A DNA stretch of 36,104 nt from contig CABXPU010000001.1 in the NCBI GenBank assembly GCA_902514105.1, positions 1 to 36,104 on the forward strand, written 5' to 3'. The notes under the pieces are model-generated. The model did no database searches, was not told the origin of the DNA, and was given only the letters and a program-made list of their open reading frames with translations. The translations under genes and the position numbers were made by a program. Source of the stretch: an uncultured SAR86 cluster bacterium (GTDB taxonomy: Bacteria; Pseudomonadota; Gammaproteobacteria; Magnimaribacterales; D2472). Shown here in pieces: positions 1 to 8,375 of this stretch (positions are counted from its first letter, which is position 1; the number at the start of each line of letters is the position of its first letter).

Positions 1-451
1 TAACCATTATTGTTTGGCCCTCAACAGAACCATTTGCCAGTATTCCATAATATGCAGTCGATGCAGGAATACCCATACAAGCTGCAGCTTCAAATGAAGT
101 GCTTTGGTCCATCTTGACAGCCTGCATCGCTGGTAATGCAATCAATTCTGCGCATGTTCCAAAAGCTCTCCCAAAAGCTCCATTCCAAATCCAAACATGC
201 TCTCCTATCCTATCTGAACTAACCCCTTCGCCAACATCAACAATTATTCCGCCACCATCAGAATGAGGAATAACCATTGGATATTGAAGATCACCCCTAG
301 CACCCGCCCTAATTTTTACATCAGAAGGATTAACACCAGAAGCTTTAACATTAACTAAAACCTCTCCAGCTTTAGGATGGGGATCAGATATTTCTCCAAC
401 TCTTAGAACATCAGAAGCAGAGCCTGTTTTTTCATACCATACAGCCTTCAT
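1..451 (-). CDS. MDR-family quinone oxidoreductase-like dehydrogenase, partial (C-terminus outside window)
   Basis: The first 150 codons of a medium-chain dehydrogenase/reductase are visible; the gene runs off the left edge. The N-terminus MKAVWYEKTGSASDVLRVGE, the stretch GEVLVNVKASGVNPSDVKIR and PHSDGGGIIVDVGEGV are typical of the GroES-like domain of NADPH:quinone oxidoreductases (zeta-crystallin type). The cysteine and histidine ligands of the catalytic zinc of alcohol dehydrogenases are absent at the usual places, so a zinc-free NADPH quinone/enone reductase is more likely than an alcohol dehydrogenase. The ATG at 451 follows the stop codon of the upstream SDR gene without a single spare base, so it is the last visible gene of the hexR-NMO-mazG-SDR-MDR unit. 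The substrate cannot be told. Confidence 0.85.
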   Translation of the reverse strand, partial: MKAVWYEKTGSASDVLRVGEISDPHPKAGEVLVNVKASGVNPSDVKIRAGARGDLQYPMVIPHSDGGGIIVDVGEGVSSDRIGEHVWIWNGAFGRAFGTCAELIALPAMQAVKMDQSTSFEAAACMGIPASTAYYGILANGSVEGQTIMV

Positions 452-1246
452 TTATTCACCATCTTCATCAATTATTGATAAATTTTCAGTATGACCATCG
501 ATAACTAGCATTTGACCTGTTATTTTTTTTGCCAAAGGCGATAACAGATATACCACCATTCCTATAATCTCTTCTACATCAATAAAAACCTTTAGCGAGG
601 TTTGGTTAAGATATGCACTTTTAATTTTTTCTGGCGTCGTATCTCTATACTTAGCCTCTTTTTGAATTACATTTTCTATTCTATTTCCATTAACAGATGT
701 TGGGCATATTGTATTTACTCTTATATTTTCTGCTCCATACTCCATAGCCCAAGTTTTTGTTAATCCAATTAAAGACCATTTCGAGGCGGAATAAGATGAT
801 CGAAGGGGAGTCCCCATAAAAGATGAAGTAGACCCAATATTTATAATTGAACCACCTCCAGCCTTCTTTAAAAGAGGTATAGCCAGCTTACTGCAAAGAA
901 AAGTGCCATCTAGATTTACATTTAATGTTTCTTTCCACTTATCAAAGCTAGTATCTTCAAGCTTAGCTGAAGGTCCGGCTATCCCAGCATTATTTATAAG
1001 AACATTAATCTCTCCAAATTTATCTTTTATTGAAGAAAACATTGAGGATATTTGCTTTTCATTAGCAACATCTGCTTCTATCGAAATAATGTTTGGATTA
1101 TTTTGAGAAAATTCATTCAGTAAAGTTTTATTCTTATCACAAATTAGTACTTGCGCTCCTGCTTGTGAGAGAGCTACTGCCATTTCAGCACCAACTCCAG
1201 AAGCTCCAGCAGTTATAACGATCTTTAAATCTTTAATATGTTCCAT
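452..1246 (-). CDS. Short-chain dehydrogenase/reductase (SDR)
   Basis: Classical SDR oxidoreductase of about 264 residues, the usual family length. Visible motifs are a glycine-rich cofactor loop TAGASGVG near residues 12-19, NNAG near 85-88, a catalytic Ser near 139 (INIGSTSS) and YSASK with Tyr and Lys near 152 and 156. Asp38 (LICDKN) after the second beta strand suggests NAD(H) preference. The open frame can be read from a TTG at 1249, but the ATG at 1246 is preferred; no strong ribosome site supports either. It lies 15 bases behind the mazG-like gene and abuts the MDR gene, so the two dehydrogenases are probably co-expressed. The substrate is unknown; the family covers sugar, fatty acyl, steroid and alcohol substrates. 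Confidence 0.9.
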   Translation of the reverse strand: MEHIKDLKIVITAGASGVGAEMAVALSQAGAQVLICDKNKTLLNEFSQNNPNIISIEADVANEKQISSMFSSIKDKFGEINVLINNAGIAGPSAKLEDTSFDKWKETLNVNLDGTFLCSKLAIPLLKKAGGGSIINIGSTSSFMGTPLRSSYSASKWSLIGLTKTWAMEYGAENIRVNTICPTSVNGNRIENVIQKEAKYRDTTPEKIKSAYLNQTSLKVFIDVEEIIGMVVYLLSPLAKKITGQMLVIDGHTENLSIIDEDGE

Positions 1247-1261
1247 CAAAAGGATTTTTTC

Positions 1262-1678
1262 TTACAGATCCCCATCTTTTCTTACTTCACTTCTTTGAAC
1301 CTCAAATTGTTCTCCGTACCTTGCCTCTAATTTCTTTTGATTCTCACTTATAACCTCGTAAGGATCGAGTCCCAAAGATGCACATGCGGTTGTCCAATAC
1401 CACATAATATCTCCCAACTCTCTTTTCATATGAAAGATATTATCCTCTGATGCGGGCTTGCCTTGAAGAAACATTTTCTTAACGATTTCAACAAATTCAC
1501 CAGTCTCACTCCCAAGACCCAGAGCAGCTGTCAACAATCTTGGACTCTTAATGGGAGACTCTGAATCTATTTCATCCAATCTTTTTTTAAGAGCATCTAT
1601 ATCTATGCTTGGATCACTAGTTACTTTCGTAACAAAATCAGTATAGGTTTTAAAAAAATCTTTAGTTTCTTGACTCAT
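1262..1678 (-). CDS. MazG-like nucleoside triphosphate pyrophosphohydrolase
   Basis: Small all-alpha NTP pyrophosphohydrolase of the MazG superfamily (138 residues). The metal-binding pattern is present: ETGE within LGSETGEFVEIVKK (Glu58, Glu61, Glu64) and RELGDIMWYW (Glu87, Asp90), the E-x2-E...E-x2-D arrangement used to bind Mg2+ and hydrolyse an NTP to NMP and pyrophosphate. The open frame extends upstream to 1735, but the ATG at 1678 (MSQETKDFF) is the better start because it overlaps the end of the preceding flavoprotein gene by only 17 bases. Single-domain forms like this are usually house-cleaning enzymes or of phage type; the substrate is not evident. Its position inside a redox-enzyme operon is unusual. 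Confidence 0.85.
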   Translation of the reverse strand: MSQETKDFFKTYTDFVTKVTSDPSIDIDALKKRLDEIDSESPIKSPRLLTAALGLGSETGEFVEIVKKMFLQGKPASEDNIFHMKRELGDIMWYWTTACASLGLDPYEVISENQKKLEARYGEQFEVQRSEVRKDGDL

Positions 1679-2600
1679 CGAATATCTCCTCTGAAAGTTT
1701 TTTGCATGTTGAATTAAACTCTGCAATTGTTTCATTAATAATCTCTTCTACAGATTTTACACTATCAATTAAACCAACTGATTGGCCTGATAATGCTGGC
1801 GCCGCTTCCATATCGCCCTCAAAATATAAATCTTTTATATTAGCTAGAGCCGTCATATCCATTATACCGTCTTCATGAATCTTGCTTGTAAGTTCAGATT
1901 TTAAAGCCCTTATGCAAGGCTTTGACCTTTTATTTAAGATCCATGTACCAGCTTCATCAGAAGCTATTATTTTATCTTTAAAATTATCATGGACTGGACT
2001 TTCTTTGCTTGAAACAAACCTAGTACCCATCTGGATTCCTTCAGCCCCTGCAGCAAAAACTGACGCCATGCCAACACCATCAACAATTCCACCTGCAGCA
2101 ATAATGGGTATATCAGTTTCTTTTCTAATTGCCTGAATTAGTACAAGCAGACCAATTTCCTCAGATCCTTTAAATCCACCGCCCTCAGTACCCTCAACCA
2201 CTAATCCATCAACACCAGCATTAACAGCCTTCATAGCACCCGCAACATTAGGCACAGCATGATATACAGTTATCCCTGCTGACCTTAATACTCCAATATA
2301 CTTAGACGGATCCCCTGCAGAAGTTGTTACAAATTTGATCCCGTGTTCAACAATAAATTTAACCATACTGTCATCTTTTAAGAACAACAACGGAAGATTT
2401 ATTCCAAAAGGTTTATCTGTTAAACCAGACATTTTACGAATTTCTTCTTTACAATTTTCAACCTCACCTGAAGAAGTTTCAATAATTCCAAACCCTCCCG
2501 CATTAGATACAGCAGAAGCCAGCTGACTTCTTGCTATCCAACCCATTGGGGCTTGAACTATGGGGTATTTAGAACCAAGATGTTTTAAAACTCTATTCAT
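1662..2600 (-). CDS. FMN-dependent oxidoreductase of the nitronate monooxygenase / 2-nitropropane dioxygenase superfamily
   Basis: TIM-barrel flavoprotein of 312 residues. The family signatures are clear: YPIVQAPMGWIA (12-23), NAGGFGII (33-40), PFGINLPL (64-71), VVEGTEGGGFKG (134-145), PIIAAGGIVDG (165-175) and GAEGIQMGTRFV (185-196), which together form the FMN phosphate site. In canonical class I nitronate monooxygenases and in FabK-type enoyl reductases the fourth motif ends in Gly-Gly-His; here it is Gly-Gly-Phe143, so the catalytic histidine is missing and nitronate oxidation is doubtful. A quinone or enone reductase role is possible. It begins 21 bases after hexR and overlaps the mazG-like gene by 17 bases. 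Confidence 0.85.
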   Translation of the reverse strand: MNRVLKHLGSKYPIVQAPMGWIARSQLASAVSNAGGFGIIETSSGEVENCKEEIRKMSGLTDKPFGINLPLLFLKDDSMVKFIVEHGIKFVTTSAGDPSKYIGVLRSAGITVYHAVPNVAGAMKAVNAGVDGLVVEGTEGGGFKGSEEIGLLVLIQAIRKETDIPIIAAGGIVDGVGMASVFAAGAEGIQMGTRFVSSKESPVHDNFKDKIIASDEAGTWILNKRSKPCIRALKSELTSKIHEDGIMDMTALANIKDLYFEGDMEAAPALSGQSVGLIDSVKSVEEIINETIAEFNSTCKKLSEEIFDESRN

Positions 2601-2620
2601 TTAATCTCCTATTCAAAGTC

Positions 2621-3466
2621 TCAGTTATCAATTTTTAGCGATCTTTGACTATCCGCAATATTGTATAAATGATCTTGCGCCTCTGGCTTTAATTGGGCAA
2701 CACCCATAGTCAAAACATCAATAACAGCAGTATAAGCAAGACGTGAAGTTAGTGGCATAGTTAATCTATCGTTACTTCCAACATTAATTGTTAAAGAAAA
2801 ATCACAAACTTTAGCCAGGGGAGTATTTCCTGGCATAATCCCAATAACCTTAACTCCTGATTCCCTCACTGTCTTAACGCTATCAACTAGAGCTGAAGTT
2901 GTGCCTGACTGAGATATAGCAACAACAACATCATCTTTGTTCAGCGAATTGGCTGACATAAATTGAATATGAGGGTCTGAAATGCAAGAAGAGGGTATTT
3001 GTAATCTAAAGAATTTATGCTGCCCATCCATTGCAACAGGCGCAGAACCCCCAAAAGCATAAAATTCAACTCTACTAGCTTTTGCCAATGTTTGAATTGC
3101 CTGCTCTAGAATTTTCTGATCAATCTGTGATCTTACATTTAATATTTCACTAACCGCAGTATCAAAAACCTTTTCACAAAGTTCATGGATAGAATCATTT
3201 GGGTGGATTTCATATATCTCAAAATAATCATCTGCTGCTAATTGTTGGGATAAATTAATTTTCATCTCTTGAAACCCAGAAAACCCAATAGCTTTACAAA
3301 ACCTGATTAAGGTTGGCTCACTAATACCCATAAGAGATGAAGCTTCCGCTGTTTTAAGGTTAATTACAGATTTTGGTTCTTTTAAGATAAATTCAGCAAC
3401 AATTTTTTCAGATTTCCTTAATTCTGGTAGAGTATTTTTAATCTGTCGCAATAATTTTGTTGGCAT
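2621..3466 (-). CDS. hexR: HexR/RpiR-family transcriptional regulator (HTH + SIS domain)
   Basis: 281-residue regulator with an N-terminal RpiR-type helix-turn-helix (about 40-62, containing SSLMGISEPTLIRFCKAIGF) and a C-terminal SIS sugar-phosphate-binding domain (about 120-250; FYAFGGSAPVA, VVVAISQSGTTSALVDSV, MPLTSRLAYTAVIDVL). Length and sequence resemble HexR, which in gammaproteobacteria represses or activates central carbon genes and is released by 2-keto-3-deoxy-6-phosphogluconate. No Entner-Doudoroff genes lie nearby in this window, so target and ligand are inferred from the family only. It heads the minus-strand unit of oxidoreductases, 20 bases upstream of the NMO-like gene, and is divergent from uvrD with a 42-base spacer, where autoregulation could act. 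A purine-rich AGGAAGGA sits about 12 bases before its ATG. Confidence 0.85.
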   Translation of the reverse strand: MPTKLLRQIKNTLPELRKSEKIVAEFILKEPKSVINLKTAEASSLMGISEPTLIRFCKAIGFSGFQEMKINLSQQLAADDYFEIYEIHPNDSIHELCEKVFDTAVSEILNVRSQIDQKILEQAIQTLAKASRVEFYAFGGSAPVAMDGQHKFFRLQIPSSCISDPHIQFMSANSLNKDDVVVAISQSGTTSALVDSVKTVRESGVKVIGIMPGNTPLAKVCDFSLTINVGSNDRLTMPLTSRLAYTAVIDVLTMGVAQLKPEAQDHLYNIADSQRSLKIDN

Positions 3467-3508
3467 AAGGTTAGAATATCCTTCCTAAGCTAAAAAATGA
3501 ATCCCTAA

Positions 3509-5692
3509 ATGGATGTATCTTACATATTAGACAATTTAAATGAAGAACAGCGACAAGCTGTCACATCTGAAAAACAGCATCTTATGGTGCTGGCGGGAGC
3601 TGGGTCGGGCAAAACAAGAGTTTTAGTTCATAAAGTAGCATGGGAAGTTGAAGCCCTAAAGAAGAACCCATCAGCGATTATGGCTGTAACTTTTACAAAT
3701 AAAGCAGCAACAGAAATGCGTTCAAGAATTGAAGATCTCCTTCAATCTCCAGCTAATGATTTATGGTGTGGAACCTTTCATGGCCTTTCTCATAGATTAT
3801 TAAAACGTTTTTACAAAGAAGCCGATCTAGATGGTGGTTTTACAATACTTGATTCTGATGATCAGCTGCGAATTATTAAAAGACTTTCAAAAGAGCAAAA
3901 CTTAGATGAAGCCTCTTGGCCAGCAAGACAAAGTCAATGGCAGATAAATTCATGGAAAGATGACGGGCTAAGATGTAAAGATGTAAATGACCAAGGAGAT
4001 TTTTTTAAAGAAACTATAAACAAAGTATATAAAAGTTATGAAGAAGTCTGTAAACAAGATAATTTACTAGATTTTGGTGAATTACTTTTAAAATCTTTTG
4101 AACTGATTAAAGACAATGAATTCGTAAGGTCTTATTTTCATTCAAGATTTAAATCAATTTTAATTGACGAGTTTCAAGACACCAATGTTATTCAATATAA
4201 ATGGCTATTAGAAATAGCCTCACCATCTGCATCTATAACCGCAGTTGGAGATGACGATCAATCTATCTATGGATGGCGAGGTGCCAAAGTAGAAAATGTA
4301 GCGTCATTTACTAAAACCTTTAAAAGCTCAGAAACAATTAGATTAGAGCAAAATTACCGCTCGACAAATATTATCCTTTCGGCAGCAAATGCACTCATAG
4401 AAAATAATACTGACAGGATGGGAAAGAATTTATGGACTGAACAGATTGAAGGTGAAAAGATTATTTTATATCAGGCTTTCAACGAACAAGACGAAGCACG
4501 CTTTGTAGCAGATATTCTTCGAGAGTGGATGAGCAAAGGAGAATTGTATGAAGATGCTGCAGTGCTTTATAGATCTAATGCCCAATCTAGGGCTATAGAG
4601 GAGGCGCTGCTTAGGTCATCTATACCATATAGGATATATGGCGGTCATAGGTTTTATGAAAGATTAGAAATAAAGAATGCCATAAGCTATCTCAAAATTA
4701 TTTTTAATCATTCTGATAACCCCTCTTTTGAGAGGTCTGTCTCAAATCCAACTAGGGGTGTTGGGGAGAAAACGCTAAATAAAATTAGGAATACTGCTAA
4801 AAAATATAATATTTCATATATTAAGGCTTCAGCAAAATTAATTGATGAAGGTTCTATTTCTGGAAGGGGCGGCTCAGGCCTAAGAGCATATTTAGAGTTG
4901 ATAGCTCATTGTAGAGAAATGGCCGAAAACAACCCTCTATCTGAGTTGATGGAGCACATAATTCAAAGCTCTGGCTTGTATGCATATCATGGGAAAGAGC
5001 CAGGAGAAAAAGGCAAAACGAGAACTGAGAACCTAGAAGAATTAATTTCAGCAACCAAGAATTTTGAGCAAAGTGTTGTTGATGAAAGAAAGAGGATTGA
5101 AGTTGCAGAAGAATATCTTGATATGATTTCACTTGATTCTGGAGATAGACAAGCAAGCGAACATGACGATGCAGCTCAATTAATGACATTACATTCCGCA
5201 AAAGGTTTAGAGTTTAAATTGGTTTTAGTTACCGGGCTGGAAGAGAGTTTATTTCCTCATGGTCGTTCTATGGATAGCATTTCACAGCTAGAAGAAGAAA
5301 GAAGACTTTGTTATGTGGGCATAACAAGGGCTATGCAAAAACTATATATTACTTATGCAGAGTCTAGAAGATTACATGGTTCAGATACTTTTAATCCACC
5401 ATCAAGGTTTATAAGAGAAATACCAAAAGATTTAATAGATGAGATTAGGCCAAGAGCTCAAACAACAAGCGCTTTTACAGAACGCAAATATCCAGTCGCA
5501 AAAGAATCTAAATATAAAGTAGAAGAAGAAATAGGATATGCATTAGGACAAAAAGTATTGCACCCTTCATTTGGAGAGGGCATAGTGCTTAATTATGAGG
5601 GGACTGGAGAGGCAGCTAGAGTTCAAATTAATTTTGATGAAGTTGGGACTAAATGGTTAGTTTTATCTTTTGCTAAACTTGAGAAAATATGA
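3509..5692 (+). CDS. uvrD: DNA helicase II, UvrD (SF1A 3'-5' helicase)
   Basis: Full-length UvrD/Rep-type helicase (727 residues) that unwinds DNA in nucleotide excision and mismatch repair. Superfamily 1 motifs appear in order: Walker A AGAGSGKT (29-36), Ia TFTNKAATEM (61-70), II LIDEFQDTN (218-226), III VGDDDQSIYGWRGA (246-259), IV QNYRST (281-286), V LHSAKGLEF and VI RRLCYVGITRA. The last 50 residues (GQKVLHPSFGEGIVL onward) match the small Tudor-like C-terminal domain of UvrD that contacts RNA polymerase, which separates it from Rep. The ATG at 3509 lies just upstream of the conserved LNEEQRQAV; an ATG at 3497 is closed after three codons. Its stop overlaps the start of the TRAP binding-protein gene (ATGA), suggesting coupled translation. 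Confidence 0.97.
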   Translation: MDVSYILDNLNEEQRQAVTSEKQHLMVLAGAGSGKTRVLVHKVAWEVEALKKNPSAIMAVTFTNKAATEMRSRIEDLLQSPANDLWCGTFHGLSHRLLKRFYKEADLDGGFTILDSDDQLRIIKRLSKEQNLDEASWPARQSQWQINSWKDDGLRCKDVNDQGDFFKETINKVYKSYEEVCKQDNLLDFGELLLKSFELIKDNEFVRSYFHSRFKSILIDEFQDTNVIQYKWLLEIASPSASITAVGDDDQSIYGWRGAKVENVASFTKTFKSSETIRLEQNYRSTNIILSAANALIENNTDRMGKNLWTEQIEGEKIILYQAFNEQDEARFVADILREWMSKGELYEDAAVLYRSNAQSRAIEEALLRSSIPYRIYGGHRFYERLEIKNAISYLKIIFNHSDNPSFERSVSNPTRGVGEKTLNKIRNTAKKYNISYIKASAKLIDEGSISGRGGSGLRAYLELIAHCREMAENNPLSELMEHIIQSSGLYAYHGKEPGEKGKTRTENLEELISATKNFEQSVVDERKRIEVAEEYLDMISLDSGDRQASEHDDAAQLMTLHSAKGLEFKLVLVTGLEESLFPHGRSMDSISQLEEERRLCYVGITRAMQKLYITYAESRRLHGSDTFNPPSRFIREIPKDLIDEIRPRAQTTSAFTERKYPVAKESKYKVEEEIGYALGQKVLHPSFGEGIVLNYEGTGEAARVQINFDEVGTKWLVLSFAKLEKI

Positions 5693-6777
5693 TGAAACAT
5701 AAATATTTATTTATTCTTAGCTTAATATTCTTAACTTCTTGTGCTGAAAATAACTCTGAAACATCTAATGATTCACAGCTTAATGAGACTTTTAATTGGC
5801 GTCTAGTAACTGCATGGCCAAAAAATTATCCTGGTCTCGGGATGGCGCCTGAAAGAATTGCTGACTTAGTAGAGGAAATGAGCAATGGTCAAATGAAAAT
5901 AACGGTTTATGGGGCCGGTGAACAGGTTCCAGCCTTTGGAGTATTCGATGCAGTATCTAGTGGTTCTCATCAGATGGGACATGCTGGAAGTTATTTTTGG
6001 AAAGGCAAAGTTCCCGCAGCTCAATTTTTCTCAGGAGTACCTTTTGGTTTTACTTCAGATGAGATTAATGCCTGGGTATACAAGGGGGGCGGTTTAGAGA
6101 TATGGCGTGAAATATATGAACCTTTTAATTTATACCCAATGCCAGCTGGAAATACAGGAACACAAATGTTTGGATGGTTTAACAAAGAAATTAATTCATT
6201 GGATGATATAAAGGGCTTAAAAATGAGAATACCTGGAGTGGGAGGAGAAGTTTTTAAGCGAGCAGGAGGAATTCCTGTAACATTGCCAGCAGGCGAGCTC
6301 TTTACGGCACTACAAACAGGTGTTATTGATGCAACTGAGTGGGTTGGTCCATATAACGATCTAACTTTTGGGTTTCAACAGGCAGCCAAATATTATTATT
6401 ATCCAGGATGGCATGAACCAGGCTCAATGTTAGAGCTGATCATTAATCAAGATGCTTGGAACTCTTTACCTAAGCATTTGCAAGTTATCATTGAAACAGC
6501 AGCAAAAGCAGTGAATCAAGAGACTCTAGATGAATATACCGCAAGAAATAATAGAGCTCTAAGAGAGCTTATTGATGTTCATGGCGTAGATTTAAGAAAA
6601 TTACCTGATGATGTAATAGATGAATTTAAAATTATTTCTAACAATATCCTTGAAGAGAATGCAGCCAATGATGCCGTTGTTAATAAGGTATACCAATCAT
6701 TTAAAACTTTTCATAAAGAAGTTTCAGATTATCATGCGATTTCAGAAAATGCTTTCATCGAGGCTAGAAATAATTAG
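5689..6777 (+). CDS. TRAP transporter solute-binding lipoprotein, 2-oxoacid (TakP-like) type
   Basis: Periplasmic solute receptor of a tripartite TRAP transporter (362 residues). The N-terminus is a lipoprotein signal peptide with lipobox LTSC, giving lipidation on Cys18. The body carries the DctP-family fold and the signature WVGPYNDLTFGF followed by AAKYYYYPGWHEPG, characteristic of receptors related to Rhodobacter TakP, which binds pyruvate and other 2-oxoacids with Na+. Residues matching the known ligand and Na+ site are present: Gln159 (TGTQMFGW), Arg180 (LKMRIPG), Glu217-Trp218 (ATEWVGP). It overlaps the end of uvrD by 4 bases and shares one base with lipB. No permease gene adjoins it; the likely partners are the dctM/dctQ genes at 10393-12203 on the other strand. 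Ligand class is inferred. Confidence 0.92.
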   Translation: MMKHKYLFILSLIFLTSCAENNSETSNDSQLNETFNWRLVTAWPKNYPGLGMAPERIADLVEEMSNGQMKITVYGAGEQVPAFGVFDAVSSGSHQMGHAGSYFWKGKVPAAQFFSGVPFGFTSDEINAWVYKGGGLEIWREIYEPFNLYPMPAGNTGTQMFGWFNKEINSLDDIKGLKMRIPGVGGEVFKRAGGIPVTLPAGELFTALQTGVIDATEWVGPYNDLTFGFQQAAKYYYYPGWHEPGSMLELIINQDAWNSLPKHLQVIIETAAKAVNQETLDEYTARNNRALRELIDVHGVDLRKLPDDVIDEFKIISNNILEENAANDAVVNKVYQSFKTFHKEVSDYHAISENAFIEARNN

Positions 6778-7379
6778 TGGGCAATGATTTAACTTTTAAA
6801 TCCCTAGGTCTTACTGCTTATCAAGACTGCTATGAGTCTATGCGAGACTTCATACAAGAGCCTAATTTTAGTAATCAGATATGGCTTCTTGAACATCCTC
6901 CCGTATTCACTTTAGGGACTGCTGCAAACAAAGATCATATCTTAGACGCTAAAGATATTCCTGTTATTAAAACTGATAGAGGGGGAGAGGTTACTTATCA
7001 TGGCCCCGGTCAGCTAGTAATTTATTTTCTATTAGATATAAAAACCTTAAAGTGGGGCCCAAAAAGCTTAGTAACAAATTTAGAACATTTTGTTCAGTCA
7101 TTATTAAGACAATACGATATTGAGACTAATATAATAAGTGGAGCCCCGGGTGTTTATGTTGATAATATGAAGATTGCATCAATAGGTCTTCGAATCTCAA
7201 AAGGAAAAACTTATCATGGGATCAGTTTGAATGTTGATATGGATTTAGATCCATTTAGTCAGATCAATCCATGTGGCTACGAAGGGTTAAAGGTAACGCA
7301 AATAAGAGATTTTATTGATAAAATAGATATTAATGAAGTTGAGTCTTCAGCGATAGAGATTTTAGGAAACCAATTTTAA
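6777..7379 (+). CDS. lipB: Octanoyl-[acyl-carrier-protein]:protein N-octanoyltransferase (LipB)
   Basis: LipB moves octanoate from acyl-ACP to the lipoyl domains of 2-oxoacid dehydrogenases and the glycine cleavage H protein. The 200-residue protein shows the family motif [16 protein letters not shown] (68-83) and the catalytic pair Lys132 ([10 protein letters not shown]) and Cys166 (QINPCGYEG). The start is a GTG at 6777 sharing its G with the TAG stop of the preceding TRAP gene; the ATG at 6784 is out of frame. lipA follows after 2 bases, the standard lipoate pair, so a coupled supply of octanoyl and lipoyl groups is expected. Confidence 0.96.
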   Translation: MGNDLTFKSLGLTAYQDCYESMRDFIQEPNFSNQIWLLEHPPVFTLGTAANKDHILDAKDIPVIKTDRGGEVTYHGPGQLVIYFLLDIKTLKWGPKSLVTNLEHFVQSLLRQYDIETNIISGAPGVYVDNMKIASIGLRISKGKTYHGISLNVDMDLDPFSQINPCGYEGLKVTQIRDFIDKIDINEVESSAIEILGNQF

Positions 7380-7381
7380 TT

Positions 7382-8356
7382 ATGGAACTTATCCCAACAG
7401 TAAAGATTGTAAACAGAGATGGCATTAAAGCTGTTAAAAATGGTCAAAAAGCTAATAAATATTCTCATGTTCCAAATTCTAGAAAACCAGAATGGATAAG
7501 AGTTAAAGCCTCATTTGATCCTCGTTATAACAAAATTAAAGATCTTGTTAGCGATAAGCGCTTAAACACTGTATGTGAAGAATCAATGTGTCCCAACATT
7601 TCTGAATGTTGGTCAAGTGGAACTGCTACCTTTATGTTATTAGGTTCAGTTTGCACCCGGGCTTGCAAGTTCTGCTCAATAGACACAGGTAATCCCAAAG
7701 GTTGGCTAGATAAAGATGAACCAGAGAACACCGCAGATGCTGTGAAACATATGCAATTAAAATATGTCGTATTAACTTCAGTTAATAGAGACGATCTAGA
7801 GGATGGCGGGGCTGACCATTATGCAAGGACTGTTAAAGCCATAAAAGAAAAAAATCCCAATACCGCAGTAGAAGCTCTCACGCCTGATTTCAAAGGCATA
7901 TATTCTTCAATACAAACTATTGTTAATTCAGGTCTTGAAGTTTTTGCACAAAACTTAGAAACGGTTGAAAGACTTACACATCATGTTAGAGATATAAGAG
8001 CAGGCTATCAGCAAACGCTTAACGTTTTAGCTGAGTCTAAAAAAATTAATCCAAATGTCTTAACCAAGACCAGCTTAATACTAGGCCTTGGAGAAACAGA
8101 CGAAGAGATTGAGAAGACAATGGATGATTTAATTAAGCATCAAGTTGATATTCTTACACTCGGCCAATATTTAAGACCAACACTCAATCATTTACCTGTA
8201 GAAAGATGGGTTACCCCTGAAGAATTTAATAGATATAGGGATATAGGTTTAAGTAAAGGGTTTTTAGAGGTTGTTTCTGGACCTATGGTTAGATCAAGCT
8301 ATAGAGCAGAGAGGGCTTTAGAAAAAAATAATGCTGGGCTTGGATTAGCAATATAG
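7382..8356 (+). CDS. lipA: Lipoyl synthase (LipA), radical SAM
   Basis: LipA inserts two sulfur atoms into protein-bound octanoyl groups. Both iron-sulfur sites are present in the 324-residue protein: the auxiliary cluster motif [13 protein letters not shown] (Cys65, Cys70, Cys76) and the radical SAM motif CTRACKFC (Cys91, Cys95, Cys98). The C-terminal RSSY (304-307), whose serine ligates the auxiliary cluster, is also intact. The gene starts 2 bases after the lipB stop. Confidence 0.98.
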   Translation: MELIPTVKIVNRDGIKAVKNGQKANKYSHVPNSRKPEWIRVKASFDPRYNKIKDLVSDKRLNTVCEESMCPNISECWSSGTATFMLLGSVCTRACKFCSIDTGNPKGWLDKDEPENTADAVKHMQLKYVVLTSVNRDDLEDGGADHYARTVKAIKEKNPNTAVEALTPDFKGIYSSIQTIVNSGLEVFAQNLETVERLTHHVRDIRAGYQQTLNVLAESKKINPNVLTKTSLILGLGETDEEIEKTMDDLIKHQVDILTLGQYLRPTLNHLPVERWVTPEEFNRYRDIGLSKGFLEVVSGPMVRSSYRAERALEKNNAGLGLAI

Positions 8357-8375
8357 TTTTTTAAGGATATAAAAA

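Noticed and set aside
1679-1735. N-terminal extension of the MazG-like protein
   Set aside because: It lies wholly inside the end of the flavoprotein gene and lacks similarity to the family; the ATG at 1678 gives a normal MazG-like length.
3467-3508. HexR operator or promoter between hexR and uvrD
   Set aside because: TAGAAT at 3472 has no fitting -35 and no HexR-like palindrome could be found in the 42 bases.
4854-5201. 115-residue minus-strand frame inside uvrD
   Set aside because: It is a shadow of conserved uvrD coding sequence, with no motif and no start signal.
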